A stretch of DNA of 64,000 nt from Microbacterium hydrocarbonoxydans (GTDB lineage: Bacteria > Actinomycetota > Actinomycetes > Actinomycetales > Microbacteriaceae): positions 682,001 to 746,000 of the forward strand of contig NZ_LR882982.1 in the NCBI RefSeq assembly GCF_904831005.1. The letters run 5' to 3'. Under the pieces are notes generated by a model. It did no database searches. It was not told the DNA's origin and saw nothing but the letters and a program-made list of their open reading frames with translations. The translations under genes were made by a program, and so were the position numbers. Of this stretch, positions 25,099-34,004 are shown piece by piece (positions within the stretch are counted from its first letter, which is position 1; the number at the start of each line of letters is the position of its first letter).

Positions 25099-25385
25099 CC
25101 ACGCTGACCCTGATCGGCAAGCCCGACTGCCATCTGTGCGACGTCGCCTCAGAGATCATCGACGCGGTGGTCGCCGAGCTGCCGGATGCCGCGGCGGAGC
25201 GCATCGAGATCGTCGAGGCGTCCATCCAGGACGATCCTGCGCTCTACGAGCTGTGGTGGGAGAAGATCCCGGTCGTGCTGATCGACGGGCAGCTGCACGC
25301 GCACTGGCGTCTCTCCGCAGACCGGCTGCGCGAGTCTCTCGAGGAAGCCGTCCAAGAGGACGCGCTGGGAAAGGACGCACGATGA
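25095..25385 (+). CDS. Glutaredoxin-like (DUF836-type) thioredoxin-fold protein
   Basis: 96 residues with a redox CxxC (CHLC) directly after the first beta strand (LTLIGKPDCHLCD) and the cis-proline loop KIPVVLIDG, the thioredoxin/glutaredoxin hallmarks. It is expected to be a cytosolic thiol-disulfide oxidoreductase. The GTG start overlaps the rhodanese stop by four bases, so translation is coupled. Confidence 0.85.
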   Translation: MTTLTLIGKPDCHLCDVASEIIDAVVAELPDAAAERIEIVEASIQDDPALYELWWEKIPVVLIDGQLHAHWRLSADRLRESLEEAVQEDALGKDAR

Positions 25386-25681
25386 TCCGTCACGTCGTGA
25401 GCTGGAAGCTCGCCGCGGAAGACGCGGGACAGCGCGCCGAGCAGGCCGCCGAGGTCGCCCGTCGGCTGAACGCGCTCGACGGCGTCGTGCCGCAACTGCG
25501 TTCGATCTCGGCCGGCGCGAACGTGGCCTACCCCGACGCGAACTGGGATGTGACGCTCGTCGCCGACTTCGATTCGATCGACGCGCTCGAGGAATATCAG
25601 GTGCATCCCGCGCATGAAGAGGTCGTCGAGTATGTGCGCTCGGTGGTCGCCTCGCGCGTCGCGGTGGACTTCGACGTCTGA
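25382..25681 (+). CDS. Dabb-family (stress-responsive A/B barrel) protein
   Basis: A 99-residue ferredoxin-like alpha/beta-barrel protein starting MIRHVVSWKL. It has the internal pattern VAYPDANWDVTLVADFDS and the end YQVHPAHEEVVEYVR that typify the Dabb domain. These dimeric proteins have varied or unknown functions. Its start overlaps the preceding stop (ATGA), completing the three-gene unit with rhodanese and the glutaredoxin-like gene. Confidence 0.85.
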   Translation: MIRHVVSWKLAAEDAGQRAEQAAEVARRLNALDGVVPQLRSISAGANVAYPDANWDVTLVADFDSIDALEEYQVHPAHEEVVEYVRSVVASRVAVDFDV

Positions 25682-25729
25682 GTCGACGATGGGCCCGTCG
25701 ACCTGCGGGTCTATCCGCGGGTCAGTCCG

Positions 25730-26368
25730 ATGAGAGAAGACGGCGTGAGGGGCGAGACCTCCTGGCGCGACGTCACCGTCGCGTGGTCATCGCCCGCTGA
25801 GTTGCGGGGATTCACGTACGACGACCTTGCGGCGATGGGGCAGAGCCAGCTCGACCGCTTCCGACGGCTGAGCGGTAGCCGCGCAGAGGACTTCGTGGCG
25901 GGCAGAGCGCTGATCCGTCTGCTCGTGCGCCGGATCAGCGGCTCCGACGATGTCGTGGTCTCCAGCCGCTGCGACAACTGCGGCGAGGACCACGGCCGAC
26001 CGCGGTGCGAAGGCGTCTCGCTCAGCGTGAGTCACGCGACGGGACTGGTCGTGGTCGCGGCGACGTCGACGTCGGTGCAACTGGGCGTCGACGTCGAGGC
26101 GACGACCGCCGCCGGGCGGACCGACGAGCTCAGGTCGATGTTCCCCGTGGGCAGTGCTCCGGATCTCGCTGCATGGACCCGCATGGAGGCGGCCGTGAAA
26201 GCGGATGGCCGTGGGTTCGAGATCGATCCGTCGGATGTGCTTCTGCAGCCTCGGCGCGGCGCGGACCCGTGCACGTGGACTGCGACGCTTCCCGGACGCC
26301 GCACCGCTGTCGAGGTCACGACGCTCGTCGGCCCGCCCGGGTATGTGCTGAGCGTCGCGCGGGCCTGA
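25730..26368 (+). CDS. 4'-phosphopantetheinyl transferase superfamily protein
   Basis: A 212-residue Sfp-like enzyme that transfers phosphopantetheine from CoA to a carrier-protein serine. The magnesium/CoA motifs are LGVDVEATT (about residue 117) and, after a short acidic stretch, WTRMEAAVKADGRG, the family's (W/F)xxxEAxxKxxG pattern. VSHATGLVVVA supplies the SHA motif. It lies convergent, 6 bases from the end of the M1 peptidase gene and one gene from the Pls-type NRPS, whose carrier domain needs such activation. It is therefore a strong candidate for the cognate activating enzyme. Confidence 0.85.
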   Translation: MREDGVRGETSWRDVTVAWSSPAELRGFTYDDLAAMGQSQLDRFRRLSGSRAEDFVAGRALIRLLVRRISGSDDVVVSSRCDNCGEDHGRPRCEGVSLSVSHATGLVVVAATSTSVQLGVDVEATTAAGRTDELRSMFPVGSAPDLAAWTRMEAAVKADGRGFEIDPSDVLLQPRRGADPCTWTATLPGRRTAVEVTTLVGPPGYVLSVARA

Positions 26369-26374
26369 CTCGGT

Positions 26375-27682
26375 TCAGCGACGCTGCCGCGTCGAGGGGA
26401 GCGCAGGCAGAGGCAGGTCGTCGATCCACGTGCGCACCAGGGCCTGTGCCCGGGCATCGGCGATCTCGCCGACCAGCCCGACGAAGTCCTCGCTCGTCAC
26501 GGCGAGCCGAGCGAAGCGTGCTGCCCACTCCCGCATCAGAACGAAGAACCGCTCGTCACCGATCGTCAGACGCAGGGCATGGAGGGTGAGGGCGCCGCGC
26601 TTGTACACGCGGTCATCGAACATGTCGATGGGCCCGGGATCCGAGAGCACGAGGTCCTGCGGCAGAGCGCGCAGACCTGCGTGATGGGCTGTCGCGTTCG
26701 CGTGGGCGGTGGGGCCGCCGGACGCTTCAGACCACAGCCACTCCGCATAGCAGGCGAAACCTTCGTTCAACCAGATGTCCTGCCAGCGTGCGACGCCGAC
26801 GCTGTTCCCGAACCACTGGTGGGCGAGCTCGTGCGCGATCAGACGATCGCTTCCGCCCACGCCGTCGACGTGGTTGGCGCCGAAGATCGCCATTCCCTGC
26901 GCCTCGAGGGGGATCTCGAGATCGTCGGGAGTCACGACCACCTTGTACGACTCGTGCGGGTACGGCCCGAAGGCCTCCACGAACGTCTGCATCATCTGCG
27001 GCAGCGCGGCGAAGTCGGACCGCACCCGGTGCGCGAGCGCACGCGGATGGAACAGTCGTCCCGGTGTCGCGCCGAGTGCGACCCTCTCATCGTCGTATTG
27101 CCCGATCTGCACGGTCATCAGATACGTGGCCGTCGGCACCGCCTGCTCGAAGGTCCACCGCGTGCGGCCGCGCTGGGTGGATCGAGTGCCCGGGCCGCCG
27201 CTCACGACGATGTATTCGGGATCGGTGGTGAATTGCAGCCGGTACGTCGCCTTGTCGAAGGGCAGGTCGTTGCAGGGGAACCAGGTCGGAGCACCGGTCG
27301 GCTGTGACGCGACCAGCACGCCGTCTTCGAGTTCTTCCCACCCGAGAAGACCCCACCGCGTGCGCCGGGGAGATGGAGCTCCCGAGTACTCGACGGTGAC
27401 GGTGAGTTCCTGACCCGTGTCCCGTTCCGCACCGAAGAGCACCTTGAGGCGACGATCGTCCTGGCGGAACGATGCGGAACGGTCGCCGGCCACCCGGACC
27501 TTCGTGGCTGTGAGCCCGACCAGGTCGAGGGAGATGTGCTTCGCCGGCTCGTGCATCTGCAGACGGATCGTCGCGGTGCCCGCGAGGCGGTTCGTCGTCA
27601 CGCGGTAGTCGATGGAGAGGTCGTAGTGCAGCACCCCGTAACGCCGATCGCCGCTGTGCGGGGTGTAGGCATCGACGCTCAT
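26375..27682 (-). CDS. M1-family metallopeptidase (gluzincin aminopeptidase-like)
   Basis: A 435-residue zinc peptidase. The zinc motif HELAHQWFGNSVG is followed by the third ligand in LNEGFACYAEWLW, and the upstream exopeptidase motif is GMAIFGANH in place of GAMEN. An N-terminal beta-sandwich domain precedes it. It is about half the length of E. coli PepN, having only domains I and II. There is no signal peptide. The ATG (27682) overlaps the stop of the upstream Pls-type gene (ATGA), so expression is coupled. A peptidase tied to a Pls synthetase could trim or degrade the polymer, as M1-type degrading enzymes do in epsilon-poly-lysine producers; that role is inferred. Confidence 0.85.
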   Translation of the reverse strand: MSVDAYTPHSGDRRYGVLHYDLSIDYRVTTNRLAGTATIRLQMHEPAKHISLDLVGLTATKVRVAGDRSASFRQDDRRLKVLFGAERDTGQELTVTVEYSGAPSPRRTRWGLLGWEELEDGVLVASQPTGAPTWFPCNDLPFDKATYRLQFTTDPEYIVVSGGPGTRSTQRGRTRWTFEQAVPTATYLMTVQIGQYDDERVALGATPGRLFHPRALAHRVRSDFAALPQMMQTFVEAFGPYPHESYKVVVTPDDLEIPLEAQGMAIFGANHVDGVGGSDRLIAHELAHQWFGNSVGVARWQDIWLNEGFACYAEWLWSEASGGPTAHANATAHHAGLRALPQDLVLSDPGPIDMFDDRVYKRGALTLHALRLTIGDERFFVLMREWAARFARLAVTSEDFVGLVGEIADARAQALVRTWIDDLPLPALPSTRQRR

Positions 27683-30600
27683 GCGTCGGAGGCCTGGTAC
27701 GAACGAACCTTGACGGCCCGCCACGGGCCGATGGGGTTGCCGCTCCATCTGCTGCCGACGGGCACGAACTCGCCGCGCATCACGAGCGAGGCGGGGCCGA
27801 CGGTGGCATCGGATCCGATGGTCGCCGCGGGCAGGATCACGCTGTGCGGGCCGAGAGTCGCGCCCTTCTCGAGGGTCACTGCATCGATGCTCATCACACG
27901 ATCATGGAACAGATGCGTCTGAACCACACATCCGCGGTTCACGGTGGCACCGTCTCCCAGGGTGACGAGGTCGGGTTCCGGCAGCCAGTAGCTGTCGGTC
28001 CAGACGCCTCGACCGATCTTCGCGCCGAGGGATCGCAGCCAGAGGGCGAGGACCGGAGTGCCGGATGCGGCGTTCGCGAACCAGGGCGCGGCGACCATCT
28101 CGGTGAACGTGTCCGACACCTCGGTGCGCCAGACGAAGCTCGACCAGAGCGGATGCTCACCCGCACGGATCGGGCCGACGATCAGCCATTTCGCGACGGT
28201 GGTCACGAGGGCGGCGATCGCACCCGCGGCGAGCATCACGGCGCTCGAGAGCGCGACGGCCCATCCGAGCCCCCAGCTCTCGACCACAGCGGCGAGCGTG
28301 AGCATGACGACGAGTCCGATCGCGCACGTGACGAACACCGGGATGATGCGGCACAGCTCCCACAGGGCTCGAGCAAGTCGCAGAGCGGCCCGTGGCTGGT
28401 AGGTGCGCTCGAGATCGGAGTCGTTGACCACCCGACGAAGTCTCGCGGCGGGCGAGCCGAGCCACGACGATCCCGCCTTCGCCTTGGGAGGCGCGACCGA
28501 CAGCACGGCGACGAGACCGTCTCGAGGCACGTTGTGCCCGCCGGCGGCCATCCCGGAGTTGCCCAGGAAGGCGCGCTTTCCGATGCGCGCGGTGCCGAGC
28601 CGCATCCACCCGCCTTGCAGCTCGTACGTCGCGACCATCGTGTCGTCGGCGAGGAACGCCCCGTCTGCGATGGTCGTGAGCTTCGGGATGAGGAGCACGG
28701 TCGACGCCTCGACGTCGCGGCCGACGTCGGCGCCCAGCGCACGCAGCCAGAACGGAGTGAAGCCGCTCGAGTACAGCGGGAACAGGAAGGTGCGCGCCGA
28801 GTCGAGCAGGCGTTCGGTGGTCCATGCCTGCCAGGCGATCCGCGAGCGCACGGGATAGACGCCTTCCGAGAGGCCGACGCCGAGAACACGCACGAGCAGC
28901 AGGACGAGCACGCAGAAGACGAGCCCCGCGAGCAGCACGGCCGGAACGAGCAGAGCCAGGATGCCGGGCACCGCGTCGGCGAGCGACTCTGCGCCGCGCA
29001 TCCCCTGTGCGAGCAGCCAGGATCCCGACGCCAGCGCCAGCACCGGCAGGATGCCCAGGAACGCGGAAGACGCGGCGTAGGCCCATAGCCAGCGCGTGCG
29101 GCTCGGAGGGCGTCCCTCGGCGAAGGGCTTGGAGACTGCGCCGACGCGCGTCGCCGGGGACCCCGCCCATCGCTGGCCGGAGCGGACGCGTCCGAACACC
29201 GCAGAACCGGGGGCGATCTCGGCGCCGCGGCCGATCTTCGTGCCCGGGGCGAGGGTGCTGCGTGCCCCGATCGTGGCATCGGCTCCGATGCGGATGCCGC
29301 CGATGCGCACGGTGTCGCCGTCGATCCAGTAGCCGGTCAGATCGACCTCGGGCTCGATCGAGGCGCCGGAGCCGATGTCGAGCATGCCGGTGATCGGCGG
29401 GATCGTGTGCAGGTCGACGTCTCTGTGTATGCGCGCGCCGAGCGCTCGCGCGTAGTACACGACCCACGGTGCGCCGGCGAGACCCACGGGATCCACCTGC
29501 TGGGCGATCTGTTCGGCGAGCCACAGTCGAAGGTGCACGCCGCCACCGCGCGGGTGGTCTCCCGGTCGGAGTCCCGCGAGCAGCAGACGGGCGGACACAG
29601 CGGCGATCGTCATCTTGCCCAGTGGGGTCACGAAGAGCAGGAGCCCGACGAGGATCGTCCACGCCGGGACGTCGGGGAGGAAGTCGAAACCGGGAGACAG
29701 GCGCAGGATCCAGCTCGCGGTGAGCATGAAGAGCAGCCACCGGATGCCGCTGAACACGAACAGGGGGAGCCCGGCGATCGTCTGCACCCACTGCATCCGT
29801 CGTGGTGTCGGAGCTGACCTGCTGAATGCTCGCTGCTCGGTGTCGTCATCGTCGGCCTCGTCATCGACGGCATCCGCCATCTGGCGCAGGCGCGGCAGAT
29901 CGTAGACGTCGGTCATCGTGAACTCGGGTGCGCGTGTGCGCAGGCGCGAGACCAGCTGCGCGGCGGCGAGCGATCCGCCACCCAACTGGAAGAAGTCCGC
30001 ATCCTCGTCGTTCGGGCGGATGCCGAGCACGGCGAACCACTGCTCCGCGAGCCAGGCGGCGGTGCCGGAGAGCGCCGACCCTCCGGCGTCGCCCGAGTCG
30101 AGCGGCCACGGCAGCGCCGCCTTGTCGACCTTGCCGGATGTGCGGACGGGGAGATCGGCGACGGTCGCCAGGAGCGGGATGAGCGGAGCGGGCAGAGTGT
30201 CGGCGAGCTCGCTGCGAGCGATCTGGCGGTCGAACCCCTCGTCGGGGACCACATAGCCCACGAGGATCGGCAGTCCCGCCTCGGTCTTCTGCACGACGAC
30301 GGTCGCGGCGGAGACCGACGTCAGCGCCTGGAGTGCGCCCTCGACCTCGCCGAGCTCGATGCGGCGTCCGCCGATCTTGACCTGATCGTCGGCGCGCCCC
30401 TGGAAGATGAGTCCCTCGGGCTCGGCGCGCACGACGTCGCCGGAACGATAGGCGCGATCCCACCCGAGCGTCGGCATGGGAGCGTACTTCTCGGCGTCCT
30501 TCACGGGATCTAGGTAGCGTGCGAGCCCCACGCCCCGGATGATGAGCTCTCCGGTCTCGCCGTCGGCGACCCGCCGGCCCTCGGCGTCCACCACGGCGAG

Positions 30601-31596
30601 CGACCAGCCGTCCAGCGGCAGGCCGATACGCACCGGCCCGGTGCCGTCCATCAGCGCCGCGCACGCGACCACTGTGGCCTCGGTCGGACCGTACGTGTTC
30701 CAGACCTCGCGCCCGTCCGACGCGAGTCGGGCGACGAGTTCGGGCGGGCACGCCTCGCCGCCGAAGATCAGCAGACGCACGTTCTCGATCGCGTCCTGGG
30801 GCCACAGAGCAGCGAGTGTGGGGACCGTCGAGACGACGGTGATCCCGTGTCCGAGCAGCCAGGGGCCGAGGTCCTCGCCCGACCGCACCAGCGCTCGCGG
30901 AGCGGGGACCAGACATGCGCCGTGGCCCCACGCGAGCCACATCTCCTCACACGACGCGTCGAACGCGACCGACAGGCCCGCCAGGACACGGTCGCCCGGG
31001 CCGAGCGGAGCGTTCTGCAGGAACAGACGCGCTTCGGCATCGACGAACGCTGCCGCGGAACGATGCGAGACGGCGACCCCCTTCGGCACGCCCGTCGAGC
31101 CCGAGGTGAAGATGATCCAGGCATCGTCGTCAACGGTCGGCGGCGTCACGATCGGGATCGCGGCGGTGCTCGGGTGCGGCGTCGTGTCCGTGAAGAGAGG
31201 CTGCGAGGCAGGTCCCTCGGCTGGCAGGTAGCCGGTGTCGGTGATCATGCCGACGACGTGGGCCTCGCGGAACACGAGGTCGGCTCGCTCCTGCGGATCG
31301 TCCGCATCGACAGGGACGTAGGCAGCCCCGGCGGCCATCGCGCCGAGGATGGCGATGTAGAGATCGCGGCGACCGGAGGTCATCCGGATGCCCACGCGAT
31401 CGCCGGGACCGACACCGTGATCGCGCAGCACGGCGGCCGCACGCCACACATGGGCGAGCAGCTCGGCGTAGCTGAGCGCCCCATCGGCGTCCTCGACCGC
31501 CGACGCATCCGGGAACCGCCGGGTCGTCTCGCGGAGTATGTCTATGAGCGTGCGGGGGAATGGCGCCTCGGCACCGCGGTCGAGCGCCTCCTGCAC
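27679..31596 (-). CDS. Pls/PosA-type nonribosomal peptide synthetase (poly-amino-acid synthetase architecture)
   Basis: 1305 residues. An adenylation domain (about 1-500) has IIFTSGSTGVPKGVAVSH, FDASCEEMWLAWG, NTYGPTEAT, YRSGDVV and the catalytic Lys in SGKVDKAALPW. A carrier domain has FFQLGGGSLAAAQLV with the phosphopantetheine serine. Then come three repeats of two transmembrane helices plus a left-handed beta-helix (hexapeptide-repeat) domain. No condensation or thioesterase domain is present. This is the layout of Streptomyces epsilon-poly-L-lysine synthetase (about 1319 residues), whose C-terminal domains make isopeptide bonds at the membrane. By PheA alignment the specificity residues read D-A-E-S-I-G-T-V-V-K, lysine-like. 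The GTG start is one base after the Lys-rich gene's stop; an in-frame TTG is at 31608. Confidence 0.9.
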   Translation of the reverse strand: MQEALDRGAEAPFPRTLIDILRETTRRFPDASAVEDADGALSYAELLAHVWRAAAVLRDHGVGPGDRVGIRMTSGRRDLYIAILGAMAAGAAYVPVDADDPQERADLVFREAHVVGMITDTGYLPAEGPASQPLFTDTTPHPSTAAIPIVTPPTVDDDAWIIFTSGSTGVPKGVAVSHRSAAAFVDAEARLFLQNAPLGPGDRVLAGLSVAFDASCEEMWLAWGHGACLVPAPRALVRSGEDLGPWLLGHGITVVSTVPTLAALWPQDAIENVRLLIFGGEACPPELVARLASDGREVWNTYGPTEATVVACAALMDGTGPVRIGLPLDGWSLAVVDAEGRRVADGETGELIIRGVGLARYLDPVKDAEKYAPMPTLGWDRAYRSGDVVRAEPEGLIFQGRADDQVKIGGRRIELGEVEGALQALTSVSAATVVVQKTEAGLPILVGYVVPDEGFDRQIARSELADTLPAPLIPLLATVADLPVRTSGKVDKAALPWPLDSGDAGGSALSGTAAWLAEQWFAVLGIRPNDEDADFFQLGGGSLAAAQLVSRLRTRAPEFTMTDVYDLPRLRQMADAVDDEADDDDTEQRAFSRSAPTPRRMQWVQTIAGLPLFVFSGIRWLLFMLTASWILRLSPGFDFLPDVPAWTILVGLLLFVTPLGKMTIAAVSARLLLAGLRPGDHPRGGGVHLRLWLAEQIAQQVDPVGLAGAPWVVYYARALGARIHRDVDLHTIPPITGMLDIGSGASIEPEVDLTGYWIDGDTVRIGGIRIGADATIGARSTLAPGTKIGRGAEIAPGSAVFGRVRSGQRWAGSPATRVGAVSKPFAEGRPPSRTRWLWAYAASSAFLGILPVLALASGSWLLAQGMRGAESLADAVPGILALLVPAVLLAGLVFCVLVLLLVRVLGVGLSEGVYPVRSRIAWQAWTTERLLDSARTFLFPLYSSGFTPFWLRALGADVGRDVEASTVLLIPKLTTIADGAFLADDTMVATYELQGGWMRLGTARIGKRAFLGNSGMAAGGHNVPRDGLVAVLSVAPPKAKAGSSWLGSPAARLRRVVNDSDLERTYQPRAALRLARALWELCRIIPVFVTCAIGLVVMLTLAAVVESWGLGWAVALSSAVMLAAGAIAALVTTVAKWLIVGPIRAGEHPLWSSFVWRTEVSDTFTEMVAAPWFANAASGTPVLALWLRSLGAKIGRGVWTDSYWLPEPDLVTLGDGATVNRGCVVQTHLFHDRVMSIDAVTLEKGATLGPHSVILPAATIGSDATVGPASLVMRGEFVPVGSRWSGNPIGPWRAVKVRSYQASDA

Positions 31597-31597
31597 G

Positions 31598-32122
31598 TCA
31601 GTTCGCAAGGAGGTCGACCAGCGCGGCCTTCGAGAGGCGCGAGTACCCGGTGCGCCCCTCGGCGCGTGCGCGGGCGCGGAGCTCGACGACCGTGAGCGAT
31701 GCGAGGGTGTCGGCCTCGCGCACGGGCGTGGGGGCCTCGGTCTCGAGGGCGTCGGTGTTCGGCGCGCTCTCGTCGACCTTCTTCTTCGACTTCTTCTGCG
31801 CCGGGCTCTTCGTGTCCGATCTCCGAGAGTCGGATCCGGAGGTCTTCTTGCCGGCCTTCTTCGTCGGCGCCTGGAGGCGCACCGTGGCCTCCTGCAGTCG
31901 CTCGGTGGCGGCGACGGCGGACTTGGCGACCTTCTTCGGCCGATCCGCGACCTTCTTCTTCGAGACCTTCGCCGCGTCCTCGGCATCCTCGACCAGAGGC
32001 TTGAGCTTCTTCGCATGCTTCTTGGGGAGGGACTTGATCAGTCTCTTCGCGTCCTTCGCCGCATGCTTGGCGGCATCGAGAGCCGCCTCTGCGTCGCGCT
32101 GTGCTGAGGTCTTCTTGGCCAT
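31598..32122 (-). CDS. Lysine-rich histone H1-like protein with C-terminal SAP/Rho_N-like motif
   Basis: 174 residues. The N-terminal ~115 are rich in Lys and Ala with AKK/KKA repeats (SLPKKHAKKLKPL, VSKKKVADRPKK), like bacterial histone H1-type proteins. An acidic linker follows. The last ~32 residues (LTVVELRARARAEGRTGYSR then LSKAALVDLL) match the SAP/Rho N-terminal helix-extended-helix fold that binds nucleic acid. It is probably nucleoid- or RNA-associated. The ATG is preceded by GAGGAG. Its stop is one base before the Pls-type gene's start, so the two share an operon. A role linked to polymer synthesis is not established. Confidence 0.75.
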   Translation of the reverse strand: MAKKTSAQRDAEAALDAAKHAAKDAKRLIKSLPKKHAKKLKPLVEDAEDAAKVSKKKVADRPKKVAKSAVAATERLQEATVRLQAPTKKAGKKTSGSDSRRSDTKSPAQKKSKKKVDESAPNTDALETEAPTPVREADTLASLTVVELRARARAEGRTGYSRLSKAALVDLLAN

Positions 32123-32304
32123 GATCGGGTCTCCTCTGAGTCCGGAGCGTGTCGGCTCGGGCTGGTGGCAGAGAGGATACTCAGCCAAGGTGAACGATCG
32201 GTGCCGGAGCAGCCGTAACACGGCCGTCATATTCGGTCACACTTGCAACACAAATGTGATCCGCCGAGGCCAGGTGCCGGCACGTCGGAGTCTGCGGTGC
32301 ATGT

Positions 32305-32310
32305 TTAGAT
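32305..32310 (+). promoter_or_regulatory. Possible -10 element for the amino acid ABC operon
   Basis: TTAGAT within ATGTTTAGATG lies about 50 bases before the lipoprotein start, in the 238-base region divergent from the Lys-rich gene. No clear -35 is present. The rest of this intergenic region shows no riboswitch-like fold. Confidence 0.3.
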
Positions 32311-32360
32311 GTTCTCCTACCCGTCCGTGGGAGAAACACCCTCGTCCTTCAGGAGCTGAC

Positions 32361-33176
32361 ATGCAGCGTCGCAACATCATCGCCGGGATCGCGCTCGCCG
32401 CGACCGCCACCCTCGCCCTCGCCGGATGCGCGACCGGAGCGGGCGGCGACGGATCCGGTGAGTCGGCTGCCGGCGACGAGTACGGACTGATCGAGGCGGG
32501 AACGCTCACGGTGTGCTCCGACATCCCCTACGCTCCCTTCGAGTTCGAGGGCGGCGACAACGGCACGGGGTACACGGGCTTCGACATCGACCTGCTCGAC
32601 GCGATCGCGAAGGAGCTCGACCTCACGCTCGCCGTGCAGGACGTGGGCTTCGACGCGCTGCAGTCGGGCACCACGCTCGCCGCCGGCCAGTGCGACATCG
32701 GCGCCTCGGCGATGACCATCACCGACGAGCGCAAGGCGAACATCGACTTCTCGGAGCCGTACTACGACTCGCTGCAGTCGCTGCTGGTGCGCACCGACTC
32801 GGGCATCGAGTCGATCGACGACCTCTCGGGCAAGAACGTCGGCGTGCAGCAGGGCACCACGGGCGAGGCATACGCGTCTGAGAACGCCGAAGGCGCCGAA
32901 CTCGTGCAGTACCCGTCGGACGGCGAGCTGTGGCCCGCCATGCAGGCGGGGCAGATCGACGCGATCCTTCAGGACCAGCCCGTCAACCTCGAGCACGAGA
33001 AGGCCGACAGTGCCTACAAGATCGTCGAGGAGTACGAGACCGGCGAGTCCTACGGCTTCGCGTACGCGAAGGGCGAGAAGGATGCTCTCCGCGAGGCGAT
33101 CGACGGTGCGCTGCAGGATCTGCGTGACAGCGGCGACTACCAGACGATCTACGACACGTACTTCACCGCGAAGTAA
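32361..33176 (+). CDS. Amino acid ABC transporter substrate-binding lipoprotein
   Basis: 271 residues. The signal peptide ends in a lipobox (LALAGC), so the mature protein is lipid-anchored outside the membrane. The SBP_bac_3 fold is evident from TLTVCSDIPYAPFEFE, GFDIDLLDAIAKEL, the ligand-pocket segment MTITDERKANIDFSEPYY and the hinge GVQQGTTGEAYA. The conserved Arg that grips the alpha-carboxylate is the R in DERKANIDF. It binds a polar or basic amino acid; the exact ligand is not readable. It is first gene of a three-gene importer, divergent from the Pls operon. The ribosome site AGGAG is 5 bases upstream. Confidence 0.9.
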   Translation: MQRRNIIAGIALAATATLALAGCATGAGGDGSGESAAGDEYGLIEAGTLTVCSDIPYAPFEFEGGDNGTGYTGFDIDLLDAIAKELDLTLAVQDVGFDALQSGTTLAAGQCDIGASAMTITDERKANIDFSEPYYDSLQSLLVRTDSGIESIDDLSGKNVGVQQGTTGEAYASENAEGAELVQYPSDGELWPAMQAGQIDAILQDQPVNLEHEKADSAYKIVEEYETGESYGFAYAKGEKDALREAIDGALQDLRDSGDYQTIYDTYFTAK

Positions 33177-33210
33177 TCGGCGAGCGACGTAGGACAGGGA
33201 GTCCTTGACA

Positions 33211-34004
33211 ATGGCGTTGAGGCGCACCACCAAGAGCAAGCTGTACAGGTATTCCGTCTATGTGGTGCTGATCGCGGTCGCCGTCTGGCTGATCGTCAGC
33301 ACCGACTGGGCGCGTATCGCGCAGCTCTACTTCAATCCCGAGATCGCCGCGAAGATGCTCCCGGGCATCATCACGACGGCTCTCGTGAACACGCTGTGGT
33401 TCACGGCCGTCGCGTTCGCCGGCGGTCTGCTGCTCGGCGTCGTGCTGGCGCTGTTGAAGCTGTCGAGCATCGGGCCCTTCCGATGGATCGCGACGGCGTG
33501 GATCGAGTTGTTCCGCGGGCTTCCCGCGATCCTCACGATCTTCGCCATCGCGTTCATCCTGCCGATCGGACTCGGGGTCCCGGGCACGAAGCTCGGCGGA
33601 CCGGTCGTGCTCGGCCTGATCGGTCTGATCCTGGTCGCATCGGCGTACATGGCCGAGACGATCCGCGCCGGCATCCAGGCTGTTCCGAAGGGGCAGACGG
33701 AGGCCGCGCGGTCGCTCGGCATGTCGCCCATGAAGACGACGTTCTGGATCGTCGTACCGCAGGGCTTCCGCATCATCATCCCGCCGCTCACCAACGAGTT
33801 CGTGCTGCTGCTGAAGGACACGTCGCTGCTCTTCGTGGCCGGATCCTTCATCTGGTCGAAGGAGCTGACGAACTTCGCTCGTGACGCGAGCACGCAGAAC
33901 GCGAACGGAACGCCGCTGATCATGGCTGCGGCGCTCTACCTGATCGTGACGATCCCCCTCACGCGCTTCAGCGCGTACCTGGAACGACGGATGTCGAGGC
34001 AGCG

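Noticed and set aside
31597..32016. N-terminal extension of the Pls-type frame (Arg/Pro/Ser-rich, about 140 residues)
   Set aside because: It is the other-frame reading of the Lys-rich gene on the same strand; composition is aberrant and the adenylation domain starts after 31596.
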